A stretch of 44,056 bases of DNA from Candidatus Nitrosomaritimum khambatensis. GTDB taxonomy: Archaea > Thermoproteota > Nitrososphaeria > Nitrososphaerales > Nitrosopumilaceae. The stretch spans positions 9,965-54,020 of the forward strand of contig WVWY01000027.1 in NCBI GenBank assembly GCA_011773785.1, read 5' to 3'. A model generated the notes under the pieces. It ran no database searches. It had not been told where the DNA came from and saw only the letters and a list, made by a program, of their open reading frames with translations. This document shows, in pieces, positions 32,181-39,862 of this stretch (positions are counted from its first letter, which is position 1; every line of letters starts with the position of its first letter). Both the position numbers and the translations under genes were made by a program.

Positions 32181-33263
32181 CAAACCCGTTGGTAATGGAG
32201 CACACAAGAAAGCTAAAACTACTACACCTGCATAAGCAAGTTTTCTCTTTTGTGTTAAAGGAGAAATGTCATCCAAAGGATTTGCACTAGGATTTCGCAT
32301 ACTCAAAAACAAAATGAATATTGCCATTAACCAGAAATCTAACAGAACTAAAACTGCCATACTTCCATAGGTAGCATATCTGTGTATTTTTGCTCCCAAA
32401 AGAGTTCTAGCTAAATGACCTCCATCTAATTGCCAAGCCGGTAGCAAATTCAAGAAAGTTATCAAGAATCCAACCCAAGCCGCAAACAACAAAGGCGTCA
32501 TCAAAACTTCACCACCTTCTCCTCCTTTTCCAAACATAGCTAAACTAGCTGACATCAAGATGGGTTCACCAAGCTCCCACTCTATTAAACGAGATTCTTC
32601 AAAGAGACCCTGTGCTACGCTTTCTTCCAATACTGGCGCAGTATATGCTCCATACATTGAAACCATTATAGCAATTATCAGTCCAGCTATTGGACCTGCA
32701 ATTGCAACATCAAATAGTATCTCTCGATTGATTGTAAGACCGCGTGATTGAATAAATGCTCCAAAGGTTGGAATTCCTATTACTGGCAATCCTGGAATAA
32801 AAAAGGGCCATGTTGTCTTGAGTCTATGCATTCTTGCAGCAATAAGATGGCCAGATTCATGAATCCCTAAAATTCCAAGTAAGGAAAGAGTATAGATTCC
32901 TGCCATTTCATATGGGTCACCCAACTCTACAATACTATTAGCTAAATCTGTTCGATAATACCCATCAATCATAACAAAAGATACAACAACGGCAAACAAA
33001 ATTCTCGGAGTCCATGAAGCATTAAGCCATTTTCTTTGTTTAATTGCAAATTTCTGAATTATAATGTATTTTCCATCTTCCATTTTCTCTAATTTACATA
33101 CATAATCCAAATCCTCCAATCTCCTTGCAAGCTCTTCAAATTTGGATTTAAAATCCAAATCTGCAATTTTGAATTCTAAGGAATACAATGTTTTGGTGAA
33201 TTTCTCTACCTCAAATAATGAATTTACTATGGATACTATTTCCTCTTGATTGGCATCACTCAT
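32169..33263 (-). CDS. Site-2 protease (M50) family membrane metalloprotease
   Basis: Intramembrane zinc protease that cuts membrane-bound substrates, often in signalling. The zinc motif HESGH is at residues 135-139 and the second metal motif LLPAWQLDGGH lies near residue 280. A cytosolic N-terminal ~80-residue region precedes the membrane segments (six or so). GLTINREILFDVAIAGPIAGL is the usual M50 loop. 364 aa. No PDZ domain is visible. It overlaps the convergent LarA-like gene by 12 nt. Substrate unknown. Confidence 0.88.
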   Translation of the reverse strand: MSDANQEEIVSIVNSLFEVEKFTKTLYSLEFKIADLDFKSKFEELARRLEDLDYVCKLEKMEDGKYIIIQKFAIKQRKWLNASWTPRILFAVVVSFVMIDGYYRTDLANSIVELGDPYEMAGIYTLSLLGILGIHESGHLIAARMHRLKTTWPFFIPGLPVIGIPTFGAFIQSRGLTINREILFDVAIAGPIAGLIIAIMVSMYGAYTAPVLEESVAQGLFEESRLIEWELGEPILMSASLAMFGKGGEGGEVLMTPLLFAAWVGFLITFLNLLPAWQLDGGHLARTLLGAKIHRYATYGSMAVLVLLDFWLMAIFILFLSMRNPSANPLDDISPLTQKRKLAYAGVVVLAFLCAPLPTGLLPW

Positions 33264-33384
33264 TAAAGATACTCAATATTTTTCGGATAAATGGCTTTGG
33301 TGTCAAAGCCCTGAGGCTCAAATTAATTGTAATATCAGACAGAACTATCATAAAATTAAATATCAATATCAAACAAGAGAAACC

Positions 33385-33885
33385 ATGCAGGTAATTCTAA
33401 GACAATTAGGAGACGCAATTATCAGAAGGGCTGAACCTAGCGATCTCATACCTGTTATGGAAATCAATCTAAAAACACTTCCAGAACATTATTCAGATTA
33501 TTTTTACGAGAGTTTACTTGCCGAAGTACCAGAGGCCTTTGTGATAGCTGAAATTCAAGGAAGACATGTAGGCTACATTATGTGCAAAACAGAGTATGGA
33601 TTTTCAAATTTTAAAAAATTAGGATTCGTAAAAAAAGGTCATGTCGTTTCAGTAGCAGTTCTTGAAGAATTTCGCGGAAAAGGAATTGGAAAGGCTCTTG
33701 TTGAGGAATCTGTCAAGGGTGTAAAACTCAAAAAATGTGATGAATTTTATCTTGAAGTAAGATGCAGTAATACTGAGGCTGTGAGATTATACGAAAAACT
33801 TGGTTTTGTAATAAAACAACAACTTAATGCATACTATCGAGATGGCGAAGACGCGTTTCTCATGGCAATTGAATTAGAAAAATAG
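33385..33885 (+). CDS. N-alpha-acetyltransferase RimI/Ard1 type
   Basis: GNAT enzyme that acetylates protein N-termini using acetyl-CoA. The acetyl-CoA loop is FRGKGIGKAL after VVSVAVLEE, followed by YLEVRCSNTEAVRLYEKLGF, typical of RimI/Naa10 archaeal acetyltransferases. 166 aa from the ATG at 33385; the track's longer N-terminus overlaps the divergent protease start and lacks family likeness. A/T-rich ATTAAATATC about 26-31 nt upstream is a likely box A. Confidence 0.88.
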   Translation: MQVILRQLGDAIIRRAEPSDLIPVMEINLKTLPEHYSDYFYESLLAEVPEAFVIAEIQGRHVGYIMCKTEYGFSNFKKLGFVKKGHVVSVAVLEEFRGKGIGKALVEESVKGVKLKKCDEFYLEVRCSNTEAVRLYEKLGFVIKQQLNAYYRDGEDAFLMAIELEK

Positions 33886-33918
33886 TTCAAACCAATAAAT
33901 ATATCACCACAAAATTTT

Positions 33919-34143
33919 ATGCCGATGGACAAGCGTAAAGGGACAGGAATTGGAATTTTTCTTCTATGTATTGTAGCATTTTTCGTGTATGCCTATCTTT
34001 TGATGCTATCTGAATGGAGTCCCATTGTTTTACAATTATCTATCCTAATGATTACTGGTGGGATTTTGGGAGTAATTGCTTGGATTGGATATACTATGGC
34101 CACAACAAAACCCTCTTCGGCTACAATCTCTTCTGATGAATAA
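33919..34143 (+). CDS. Small two-helix membrane protein, unknown function
   Basis: A 74-aa protein with a short basic N-terminus (MDKRKG), hydrophobic segment 1 (IGIFLLCIVAFFVYAYLLML), a polar turn, segment 2 (LQLSILMITGGILGVIAWIGY) and a polar tail. ATG at 33919 or 33925. AAATATAT about 18-22 nt before the start may be box A. It ends at the base before the Trm5-like gene's end on the other strand. No family recognised. Confidence 0.75.
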   Translation: MPMDKRKGTGIGIFLLCIVAFFVYAYLLMLSEWSPIVLQLSILMITGGILGVIAWIGYTMATTKPSSATISSDE

Positions 34144-34980
34144 TTATTTTGAAATTTTTACATCAACAACTGTTTGGTAATATCTAGGACCAATTGGCCT
34201 AACAATTTTTGAAGAAAGAATCTTACATTTTATTGGACACACTTCTAGGAAATGTTCTTCAGATAATTTACCAGCATCTTGTTTTTTGTCTGCGTGCATA
34301 TGACAATAATAATGGATTATTCCACCATTTTTTGTAGCTTTAATTGCTGAATCCAAAAACTCATCAGATCTTTCTGGAAGAAGCATTAGTGTTCTATCTG
34401 CTTCATCAACCAATTGATTTTCTACCACTTCAGAAGCTTCACCATTAATCGAAATTACCTTTCCAGTTAGTTTATTCAACGCTATATTTTTTTCACATAA
34501 TTTTGAAGCAATAGGATTAATGTCAATACTATAAACAGTACATTTTTTCTGTTTGGCAGCCATAATCGAAAACATTCCTACTCCTGCAAACATGTTAACG
34601 ACTATCTCTCCTTCTTGGATTAGATTTGCAATCCTCTCTCTTTCAGTAGATAACCTAGGTGAGAAAAAGGCGTTGGCTACATCTACTTTGAATCTACACC
34701 CAAATTCACGGTATTCTGTTTCAGTTTTATCTTCACCTGCTAAAATTTCGAGATTCCTGGTACGAAAATCCCCTTCAACAGGCGATGCTTGATAAAAAAC
34801 GCTTTTGACTATTTTGACTTCCTTTAGCAAGGTTTCTCCAATAATTTTTTTCCTGTCCAACAAAGAATCAGGTATTCTAACAATTATGATATCTCCAATC
34901 TGATCAAATGCTGAGATTAATTCTTCAATTTCTTGAGGAGAAAGAATACTTTCCAATGCTTTTTTTAGCATTCGTGTCAA
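34144..34980 (-). CDS. tRNA (guanine-N1)-methyltransferase, Trm5-like
   Basis: SAM-dependent class I methyltransferase that makes m1G at tRNA position 37, guarding the reading frame. Features: ANAFFSPRLSTERERIA, the SAM-binding NMFAGVGMFSI and SIDINPIA, and LLPERSDEFL in place of the usual NLP(P). 278 aa. The start is either TTG at 34980, overlapping the ABCE1 stop (TTGA), or ATG at 34971. It is directly downstream of ABCE1, so a recycling factor and a tRNA-modifying enzyme are co-expressed. The start overlap argues for translational coupling. Confidence 0.87.
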   Translation of the reverse strand: MTRMLKKALESILSPQEIEELISAFDQIGDIIIVRIPDSLLDRKKIIGETLLKEVKIVKSVFYQASPVEGDFRTRNLEILAGEDKTETEYREFGCRFKVDVANAFFSPRLSTERERIANLIQEGEIVVNMFAGVGMFSIMAAKQKKCTVYSIDINPIASKLCEKNIALNKLTGKVISINGEASEVVENQLVDEADRTLMLLPERSDEFLDSAIKATKNGGIIHYYCHMHADKKQDAGKLSEEHFLEVCPIKCKILSSKIVRPIGPRYYQTVVDVKISK

Positions 34981-36764
34981 TTCTTGTAGTAAAAATTACC
35001 AGAACCCTTTTGTTCCTTGTCTAATCTGCTTTCAAGTTTGTTTACTCTTGGTCTAAGACTTTTTTCGTCTCTTCTAAATGTCATATCAAGTGATCTTAGA
35101 AATTGATTCATCGCCTTGGATTTTGGCATTGGAGATGTAGCATGCCCCCTTAATCCAGACTCTCCTTCAAAGATTACCATAGTATCTGAAATAAGGTCCA
35201 TCAATTGAATGTCATGATCTATTACTATAGCTGATTTACCAAAAGATCTTACAAATTTTTGCAAGAATTTTGCAACTGCTATTCTATCTTCAACATCTAA
35301 AAATGCAGATGGTTCATCTAAGGCATAAAGGTCAACTTTTTGTAAAAGGCAAGATGCCACAGCTACCTTTTGTAATTCTCCTCCAGACAGATTCTTTACT
35401 GATTTATTGTATAGTTTTTTTATTTTGAGAGGATCAACAATTTGTTCTTCTTCAAGACTTCCCTCAATTGGGGATTCATTTGCTTTATCAAGAACTGAAA
35501 CAACTTCTACATCATAATCATTTTGCAAGTATTGTGGTTTGTAGGCAATCTTTACTTTTTTATCGACTTCCCCAGAATCAGGCTTCTCTACGCCTGCAAT
35601 CATTTTCATCATGGTTGTCTTACCTAGAGCGTTTGCTCCCATAATTCCCAAAACTTCACCTTTACGCACTGTTCCAGGCTCAACTGAAACTGAAAAAGAT
35701 GGATATTTTTTCTCAAGTTTTGGATATGTAATTACCTCACTGCCTTCTTGAAACTCCTCAGTAGCAGAAGTTGATACATCAAAAGAAAATTTCTTGTCTC
35801 TGAATCTAACATTTTCTGTGGGAAGATATCCATCCAAAAATACATTGATTCCAACTTTAGTCGATAGTACATTGGAAACAATTCCATATGCAGCTGGTTC
35901 TCCATAAAGCACTTCAATAAAATCACTGAGAAAATCTAATAATGTCAAATCATGTTCCACTACCATCACGCTTTTTCCTAACTTTGCCAAATTTTGTATC
36001 ACCCTTGCAACACTTGTTCTTTGAAATACATCATTGTAAGATGATGGTTCATCAAAAAAGTAAAAGTCTGTATCTTTTGATGCTACTGTTGCAATAGCTA
36101 ATCTCTGTAATTCTCCACCACTAAGCTCCTTTAGATTCTGTTCAATGGAGTTTTCCAATCCTAATTCTTTGATTAATTGTTGAGAAACCCCTCTTTCGTC
36201 GTATTTTTCGATTAATTCTTTTCCTGTTCCATCAAAGGCTTGTGCTAATTGATGGATTTGTTGTGGTTTAATTGAAGCACGAATTTGTTTATCTTTAATT
36301 TTCTCAAAATGAGATTTTAATTCAGTTCCACTGTAATACTTTAAAATTTCATCCCATTCAGGAGGTTCTTCATATCTTCCCAAATTTGGTTTAAGATTTC
36401 CTGACAAAATGTTTACAACAGTACTTTTTCCCATTCCATTTCTTCCTAAAAGACCAACAACTTCTCCTTTTTTTGGAGTTGGTAATCGGTAAAGTCTAAA
36501 GGAATTAGGACCATACTGATGGATCTTATCAGTTGCAAGCTCACTAGCTAAATTCACAATTGTGATTGCATCAAAAGGGCAAACCTTTACACAAATTCCA
36601 CAACCATTGCAAATGTTCTCATCAATTTGTGCCTTTTTTGTCTCATCATTCAAAACTATACAGTCTGCACCAGACTTGTTTACTGGGCAGTACTTTATGC
36701 ACTCCAATCCACATTTTTTGGGCTGGCAGAGTTCCATGTCTAGAACCCCAACTCTATGTGTCAT
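34977..36764 (-). CDS. ABCE1/Rli1 ribosome-recycling ATPase
   Basis: Iron-sulphur ABC protein that splits ribosomes after termination. N-terminal cluster motifs: CQPKKCGLECIKYCP and CNGCGICVKVCP (two 4Fe-4S). NBD1 has Walker A GRNGMGKST (107-115) and LSGGELQRLAIA; NBD2 has GANALGKTT and LSGGELQKVAVA. 595 aa, full length, including the hinge and C-terminal DxVDxxxD-type SLDMTFRRDE region. ATG at 36764; GGTATAAA 27 nt upstream gives a leaderless start. Operon with the Trm5-like gene, divergent from 5S rRNA. Confidence 0.95.
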   Translation of the reverse strand: MTHRVGVLDMELCQPKKCGLECIKYCPVNKSGADCIVLNDETKKAQIDENICNGCGICVKVCPFDAITIVNLASELATDKIHQYGPNSFRLYRLPTPKKGEVVGLLGRNGMGKSTVVNILSGNLKPNLGRYEEPPEWDEILKYYSGTELKSHFEKIKDKQIRASIKPQQIHQLAQAFDGTGKELIEKYDERGVSQQLIKELGLENSIEQNLKELSGGELQRLAIATVASKDTDFYFFDEPSSYNDVFQRTSVARVIQNLAKLGKSVMVVEHDLTLLDFLSDFIEVLYGEPAAYGIVSNVLSTKVGINVFLDGYLPTENVRFRDKKFSFDVSTSATEEFQEGSEVITYPKLEKKYPSFSVSVEPGTVRKGEVLGIMGANALGKTTMMKMIAGVEKPDSGEVDKKVKIAYKPQYLQNDYDVEVVSVLDKANESPIEGSLEEEQIVDPLKIKKLYNKSVKNLSGGELQKVAVASCLLQKVDLYALDEPSAFLDVEDRIAVAKFLQKFVRSFGKSAIVIDHDIQLMDLISDTMVIFEGESGLRGHATSPMPKSKAMNQFLRSLDMTFRRDEKSLRPRVNKLESRLDKEQKGSGNFYYKN

Positions 36765-36787
36765 GAGGTATTTCGGTAACTTCTCGC

Positions 36788-36795
36788 TTTATACC
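36788..36795 (-). promoter_or_regulatory. TATA-like box A for ABCE1
   Basis: GGTATAAA on the minus strand is centred about 27 nt before the ABCE1 ATG. Confidence 0.5.
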
Positions 36796-36827
36796 TCTTT
36801 TGAACCCCTCTTAAGGTCGGCGTTACG

Positions 36828-36836
36828 TTAATAGAT
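36828..36836 (+). promoter_or_regulatory. Possible box A of the 5S rRNA gene
   Basis: TTAATAGAT is centred about 28 nt before the predicted 5S 5' end. It is a modest match, chosen mainly on spacing. Confidence 0.3.
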
Positions 36837-36859
36837 AAGAATTTGTCATCAACTCACAA

Positions 36860-36972
36860 GCCGGCCATAGCGTTAGGGTGCGACCCAATCCCTTTCCGAA
36901 CTTGGAAGTCAAACCTAACGTCGCTGTTGTGCTACTAAGATGCGAGAGCTCTTGGGAAGCAACAGTGCTGGC
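36860..36972 (+). rRNA. rrf: 5S ribosomal RNA
   Basis: GCCGGC at the 5' end pairs with GCTGGC at the 3' end (helix I). The internal core is CCCAATCCCTTTCCGAAC followed by TTGGAAGTCAAACC, the 5S loop A-C consensus, and GGGTGCGA / GCGAGAG arms fit helices IV-V. About 113-118 nt; exact ends may be a few bases outside. A T run (ATTTTT) directly follows. It stands alone, away from 16S/23S, as is usual in this phylum. Confidence 0.93.
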
Positions 36973-37022
36973 ATTTTTAATTTAATCAATGTATTAATAA
37001 TAAAACCTTCAAAATTAATCAA

Positions 37023-37151
37023 ATGCCCAATTGTAGTGTTTGCGGAGAACAATTTTCTGATGAAATTAGGTTTTTGAATCATATGATGGAAAAACATGGA
37101 TTTAGAAATCCCAACATTGACAAACCTGATAGAAACAGCAGGGGCTACTAG
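37023..37151 (+). CDS. 42-aa C2H2 zinc-finger protein (not in ORF track)
   Basis: ATG at 37023 opens MPNCSVCGEQFSDE...FLNHMMEKHGF, a complete classical C2H2 finger (C-x2-C-x12-H-x4-H), with a polar tail RNPNIDKPDRNSRGY. It lies about 50 nt after 5S rRNA and may be read from its transcript or its own promoter (TTTAATTTAATC near 36976). It shares the 4-base CTAG with the convergent gene, TAG being the stop on both strands. Nucleic-acid binding is likely; target unknown. Confidence 0.7.
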   Translation: MPNCSVCGEQFSDEIRFLNHMMEKHGFRNPNIDKPDRNSRGY

Positions 37152-37336
37152 TCTAACTCTTTCAAAATTTCCTTAAGGGTGGCTATTTCATCGTTTAAAA
37201 AATCAACTGTGGCAATCACACTTGTTTTTGCCGAATCAGAAATTTCATAATTCATTTCTTTTGAAATTAGTTTTGATAACTCCTCTCTTTCCATAATCAA
37301 ATCATTTAATCGCATAATTGCATTTTCAACTGTCAT
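37148..37336 (-). CDS. Small helical protein of unknown function
   Basis: A 62-aa, all-helical and charged protein (NAIMRLNDLIMEREELSKLI ... LNDEIATLKEILKELD) with heptad-like spacing, so probably a short coiled coil or helical hairpin. ATG at 37336. No family recognised. The stop overlaps the stop of the 42-aa C2H2 gene in CTAG. Possibly in an operon after the peptidase gene, but the ~100-bp spacer suggests its own promoter. Confidence 0.65.
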   Translation of the reverse strand: MTVENAIMRLNDLIMEREELSKLISKEMNYEISDSAKTSVIATVDFLNDEIATLKEILKELD

Positions 37337-37436
37337 TACCTTTCACCACTAGCAAATTTTACTCCTTGATTTTGATCAAACCAATTTTTGTATAATAATA
37401 TACAAATTAATTTTCAGATTTGATAACAGATCCAAG

Positions 37437-38915
37437 TTAGATTTTTTGAAGATAATCCAAAATTAGCCTAACTCCAAAACCTGTGGCTCCTTTTGGGTTA
37501 TAGGGTTTAGATTTTGTTGCTATTTGGGTCCAGGCTACTCCTGCAATATCAAAATGTACCCATGGTGTATTTTCTATAGCATTTCTCAAAAACGCTGCAG
37601 CAGTAATTGTTCCTGCAGCCCTTCCAATTCCAATATTTTTCATGTCTGCAACATCAGATTTTATCATGTCCATATAGTCATCATTTAGAGGCAATTCCCA
37701 AACTTCTTCAGTAGTAAAATTAGAGGACTGAATAATTTTCTGTTTTAATTGGTCATCATTGGAAACTATTGCCGCAACATTAGTTCCTAACGCAATAATA
37801 CAAGCGCCAGTCAATGTGGCAAAATCGATTATTGCCTTTGGAGAATAATGTTTTTCACCATATGCTAATGCATCTGCAAGAATCAATCTTCCCTCCGCAT
37901 CAGTGTTTAAGATTTCGGCAGTTTTTCCATTATACAATTTGATAATGTCTCCTGGTCTGTAAGATTCACCACCTGGCATGTTTTCAACTGAAGGAACTAT
38001 GCCGATTACATTTTTCTTTAATTTTAATTCTGAAATGGATTTCATAATTCCCAAAACAGTGCAACCTCCACATTTATCAAATTTCATCTCGTCCATCTTC
38101 TCCCCAGGTTTTAATGAAATTCCACCAGTATCAAAAGTCACAGCTTTTCCAACAAGAACAATTGGTTTTTCGCTCTTTGGCCCACCATTGTGTTCCAAAA
38201 TAATCAGTTTTGGTTCATTCTTACTTCCTTGACCAACTGCAGTAATTCCTCCAAACCCCTTTTTTTTAAGTTCGGTCTTTGAAATAACGGTACATTTCAT
38301 TCTGTTCTTTTTTGCAATGTCTTTTGCAAAATCAGACAAAGTTGTAGGAGTACATTCGTTTGGTGGTAAATTAGCAATACTTTTTGTAAAAATAACCCCA
38401 TCTGAAATTATCTCTGATGATTTTATTGCTTTTGAAATTTTATTTGATTTTGAAACTAGTATTGACAAATCTGGAGTAGAACCTTCTTTTTTTGCCTTGA
38501 ATTTTTCAAATTTGTAAAGAGACATTTTACATCCTTCAGTTATCTGAGAATTGACCAAAACAGGCTCTGAAACAAAACTTGGAGGAGAAATTATTGAAAA
38601 TTCCTTTATTTTTAACTCACTTGCCTTTTGGGCAATTTTTCCTGCCACAAATCTAAAAGTATCATTTGTTATCTTCTCCTTTTTACCTATTCCTGCTAGT
38701 AGTATTCTTTTTGCAGAAACTTTGTTGTTTGTAGGAAAGACAGTAATTTTTCCTAATTCTCCATTATTATCCTTCAAAGAAAGTTTTACAGAGTCTTTAA
38801 TTTTTGAATTAATTTTGTTTAGTCCCAATATTTTATCAGAAGATTCTAAAACAAATCCACAAAGCATCTCAGTTTTTTTTCTGACAGGATTGGAATTTTC
38901 AATTTTTATTTTCAT
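37437..38915 (-). CDS. pepA: Leucyl aminopeptidase (M17, PepA)
   Basis: Two-metal hexameric aminopeptidase releasing N-terminal residues in peptide turnover. The catalytic block NTDAEGRLILADALAYGE and the metal/Lys block FDTGGISLKPGEKMDEMKFD are intact. 492 aa, full length; the N-terminal ~165 residues are the variable macro-like domain. ATG at 38915. Cytosolic. Could work with the M20-like or GGT enzymes in peptide recycling, though they are not linked. Confidence 0.93.
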   Translation of the reverse strand: MKIKIENSNPVRKKTEMLCGFVLESSDKILGLNKINSKIKDSVKLSLKDNNGELGKITVFPTNNKVSAKRILLAGIGKKEKITNDTFRFVAGKIAQKASELKIKEFSIISPPSFVSEPVLVNSQITEGCKMSLYKFEKFKAKKEGSTPDLSILVSKSNKISKAIKSSEIISDGVIFTKSIANLPPNECTPTTLSDFAKDIAKKNRMKCTVISKTELKKKGFGGITAVGQGSKNEPKLIILEHNGGPKSEKPIVLVGKAVTFDTGGISLKPGEKMDEMKFDKCGGCTVLGIMKSISELKLKKNVIGIVPSVENMPGGESYRPGDIIKLYNGKTAEILNTDAEGRLILADALAYGEKHYSPKAIIDFATLTGACIIALGTNVAAIVSNDDQLKQKIIQSSNFTTEEVWELPLNDDYMDMIKSDVADMKNIGIGRAAGTITAAAFLRNAIENTPWVHFDIAGVAWTQIATKSKPYNPKGATGFGVRLILDYLQKI

Positions 38916-38948
38916 TTAAAACTGTAATTTTGCAAGTATTATTTAGAT

Positions 38949-39329
38949 TTATTTTAATTTGATTTTCTTACTAGACGAAAGAATACTTGCAGATCTAATA
39001 AAAACAGATTTTACATTTTTACATTCTTGCTCACAATCCACTTCTAGATCTATGTGGTTTGATCTTTTCTTTTTTGAGCTTAGAATAGCCCGAATTAATG
39101 GAATAATTCCTGTCCTTCCACCATTGGCATACTTTTCATCAATTAACCAAAACATGTCTAACGCTGACTCGTCTAAAATTTTCTTTCGAATCTCTTCCCC
39201 TTTAGTAGAGTAATGTCCAATAATTGTAATTTTTCCTTTAGCCAGGGAATTTACTATTTTTGCAAATTTTGTGCATAGGTAACATTTGTCATCATACAAC
39301 ATTATGGGAATGCTTTCGTTCAAGTCCAT
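38949..39329 (-). CDS. DCC-family (DUF393) thiol-disulfide oxidoreductase-like protein
   Basis: A 126-aa thioredoxin-fold-like protein with the family signature DDKCYLCTKFA (DxxCxxC) near residues 14-24. The later FWLIDEKYANGG corresponds to the family region that follows. It has two further Cys (VDCEQECKN) that could form a second disulphide or bind metal, unusual for the family. ATG at 39329; TTTTAATC about 25 nt upstream on the minus strand is a likely box A. Confidence 0.8.
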   Translation of the reverse strand: MDLNESIPIMLYDDKCYLCTKFAKIVNSLAKGKITIIGHYSTKGEEIRKKILDESALDMFWLIDEKYANGGRTGIIPLIRAILSSKKKRSNHIDLEVDCEQECKNVKSVFIRSASILSSSKKIKLK

Positions 39330-39453
39330 ACTATAGGTTATCTTCGATCAGATTAAAATTTTACAGAAGGAATGTTGACAAAGAGTAATACTTTACCCTC
39401 AAAATTCTCTTTTTTTAGGCTCAAAATTTTGCCTGAATATATCAAAAAAATGA

Positions 39454-39696
39454 TTATGGAAAAATCTTTCGTACTTGGTCCAAAAAGTTCCAGCGAGAAG
39501 ATTCTTCATGCTGAGGTGCGCCAATAGTCTGCTCCAAAACTGGCTGAATTATCTCAATTTTTCCAATTCTGAACATTTTAGTTTCACAAGCAGAACAAGT
39601 TCCCTCTATTGCCGATGCTCCATTTTTTAACACCGTAGATTGAGCCCCCGAGATCTCTCTTTTAGCTCTACATTTTACACAATATCCTATTGTCAT
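39454..39696 (-). CDS. DUF5679-like zinc-ribbon protein
   Basis: An 80-aa protein with YCVKCRAKREI at the N-terminus and GTCSACETKMFRIGK at residues 32-46, the two CxxC halves of a zinc ribbon of DUF5679 type; the C-terminal ~30 residues (to RKIFP) are a non-conserved tail. ATG at 39696. Family role unknown; related ribbons occur in topoisomerase I tails. Confidence 0.75.
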   Translation of the reverse strand: MTIGYCVKCRAKREISGAQSTVLKNGASAIEGTCSACETKMFRIGKIEIIQPVLEQTIGAPQHEESSRWNFLDQVRKIFP

Positions 39697-39830
39697 TGTA
39701 CCTATTGGTGAAATTTTGTATTATTGTCTATAGTAAAAATTATTTTACTTTAAACCCAATTTCAAAATTTTTTAAAAAATAAAAGAAATTATACAGTTTT
39801 TCGTTTAACATTCTAACAACAGAAGTAGAT

Positions 39831-39838
39831 TTTTATTA
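39831..39838 (+). promoter_or_regulatory. TATA-like box A for the pentose-phosphate operon
   Basis: TTTTATTA is centred about 28 nt before the ATG at 39863. Confidence 0.5.
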
Positions 39839-39862
39839 AATTTCCAAAAAATCCACTCATTC

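Noticed and set aside
39419-39436. Palindrome CAAAATTTTG flanked by GGCT/GCCT as a terminator or operator
   Set aside because: Very A/T-rich region where such palindromes arise easily; not placed clearly for either flanking gene.
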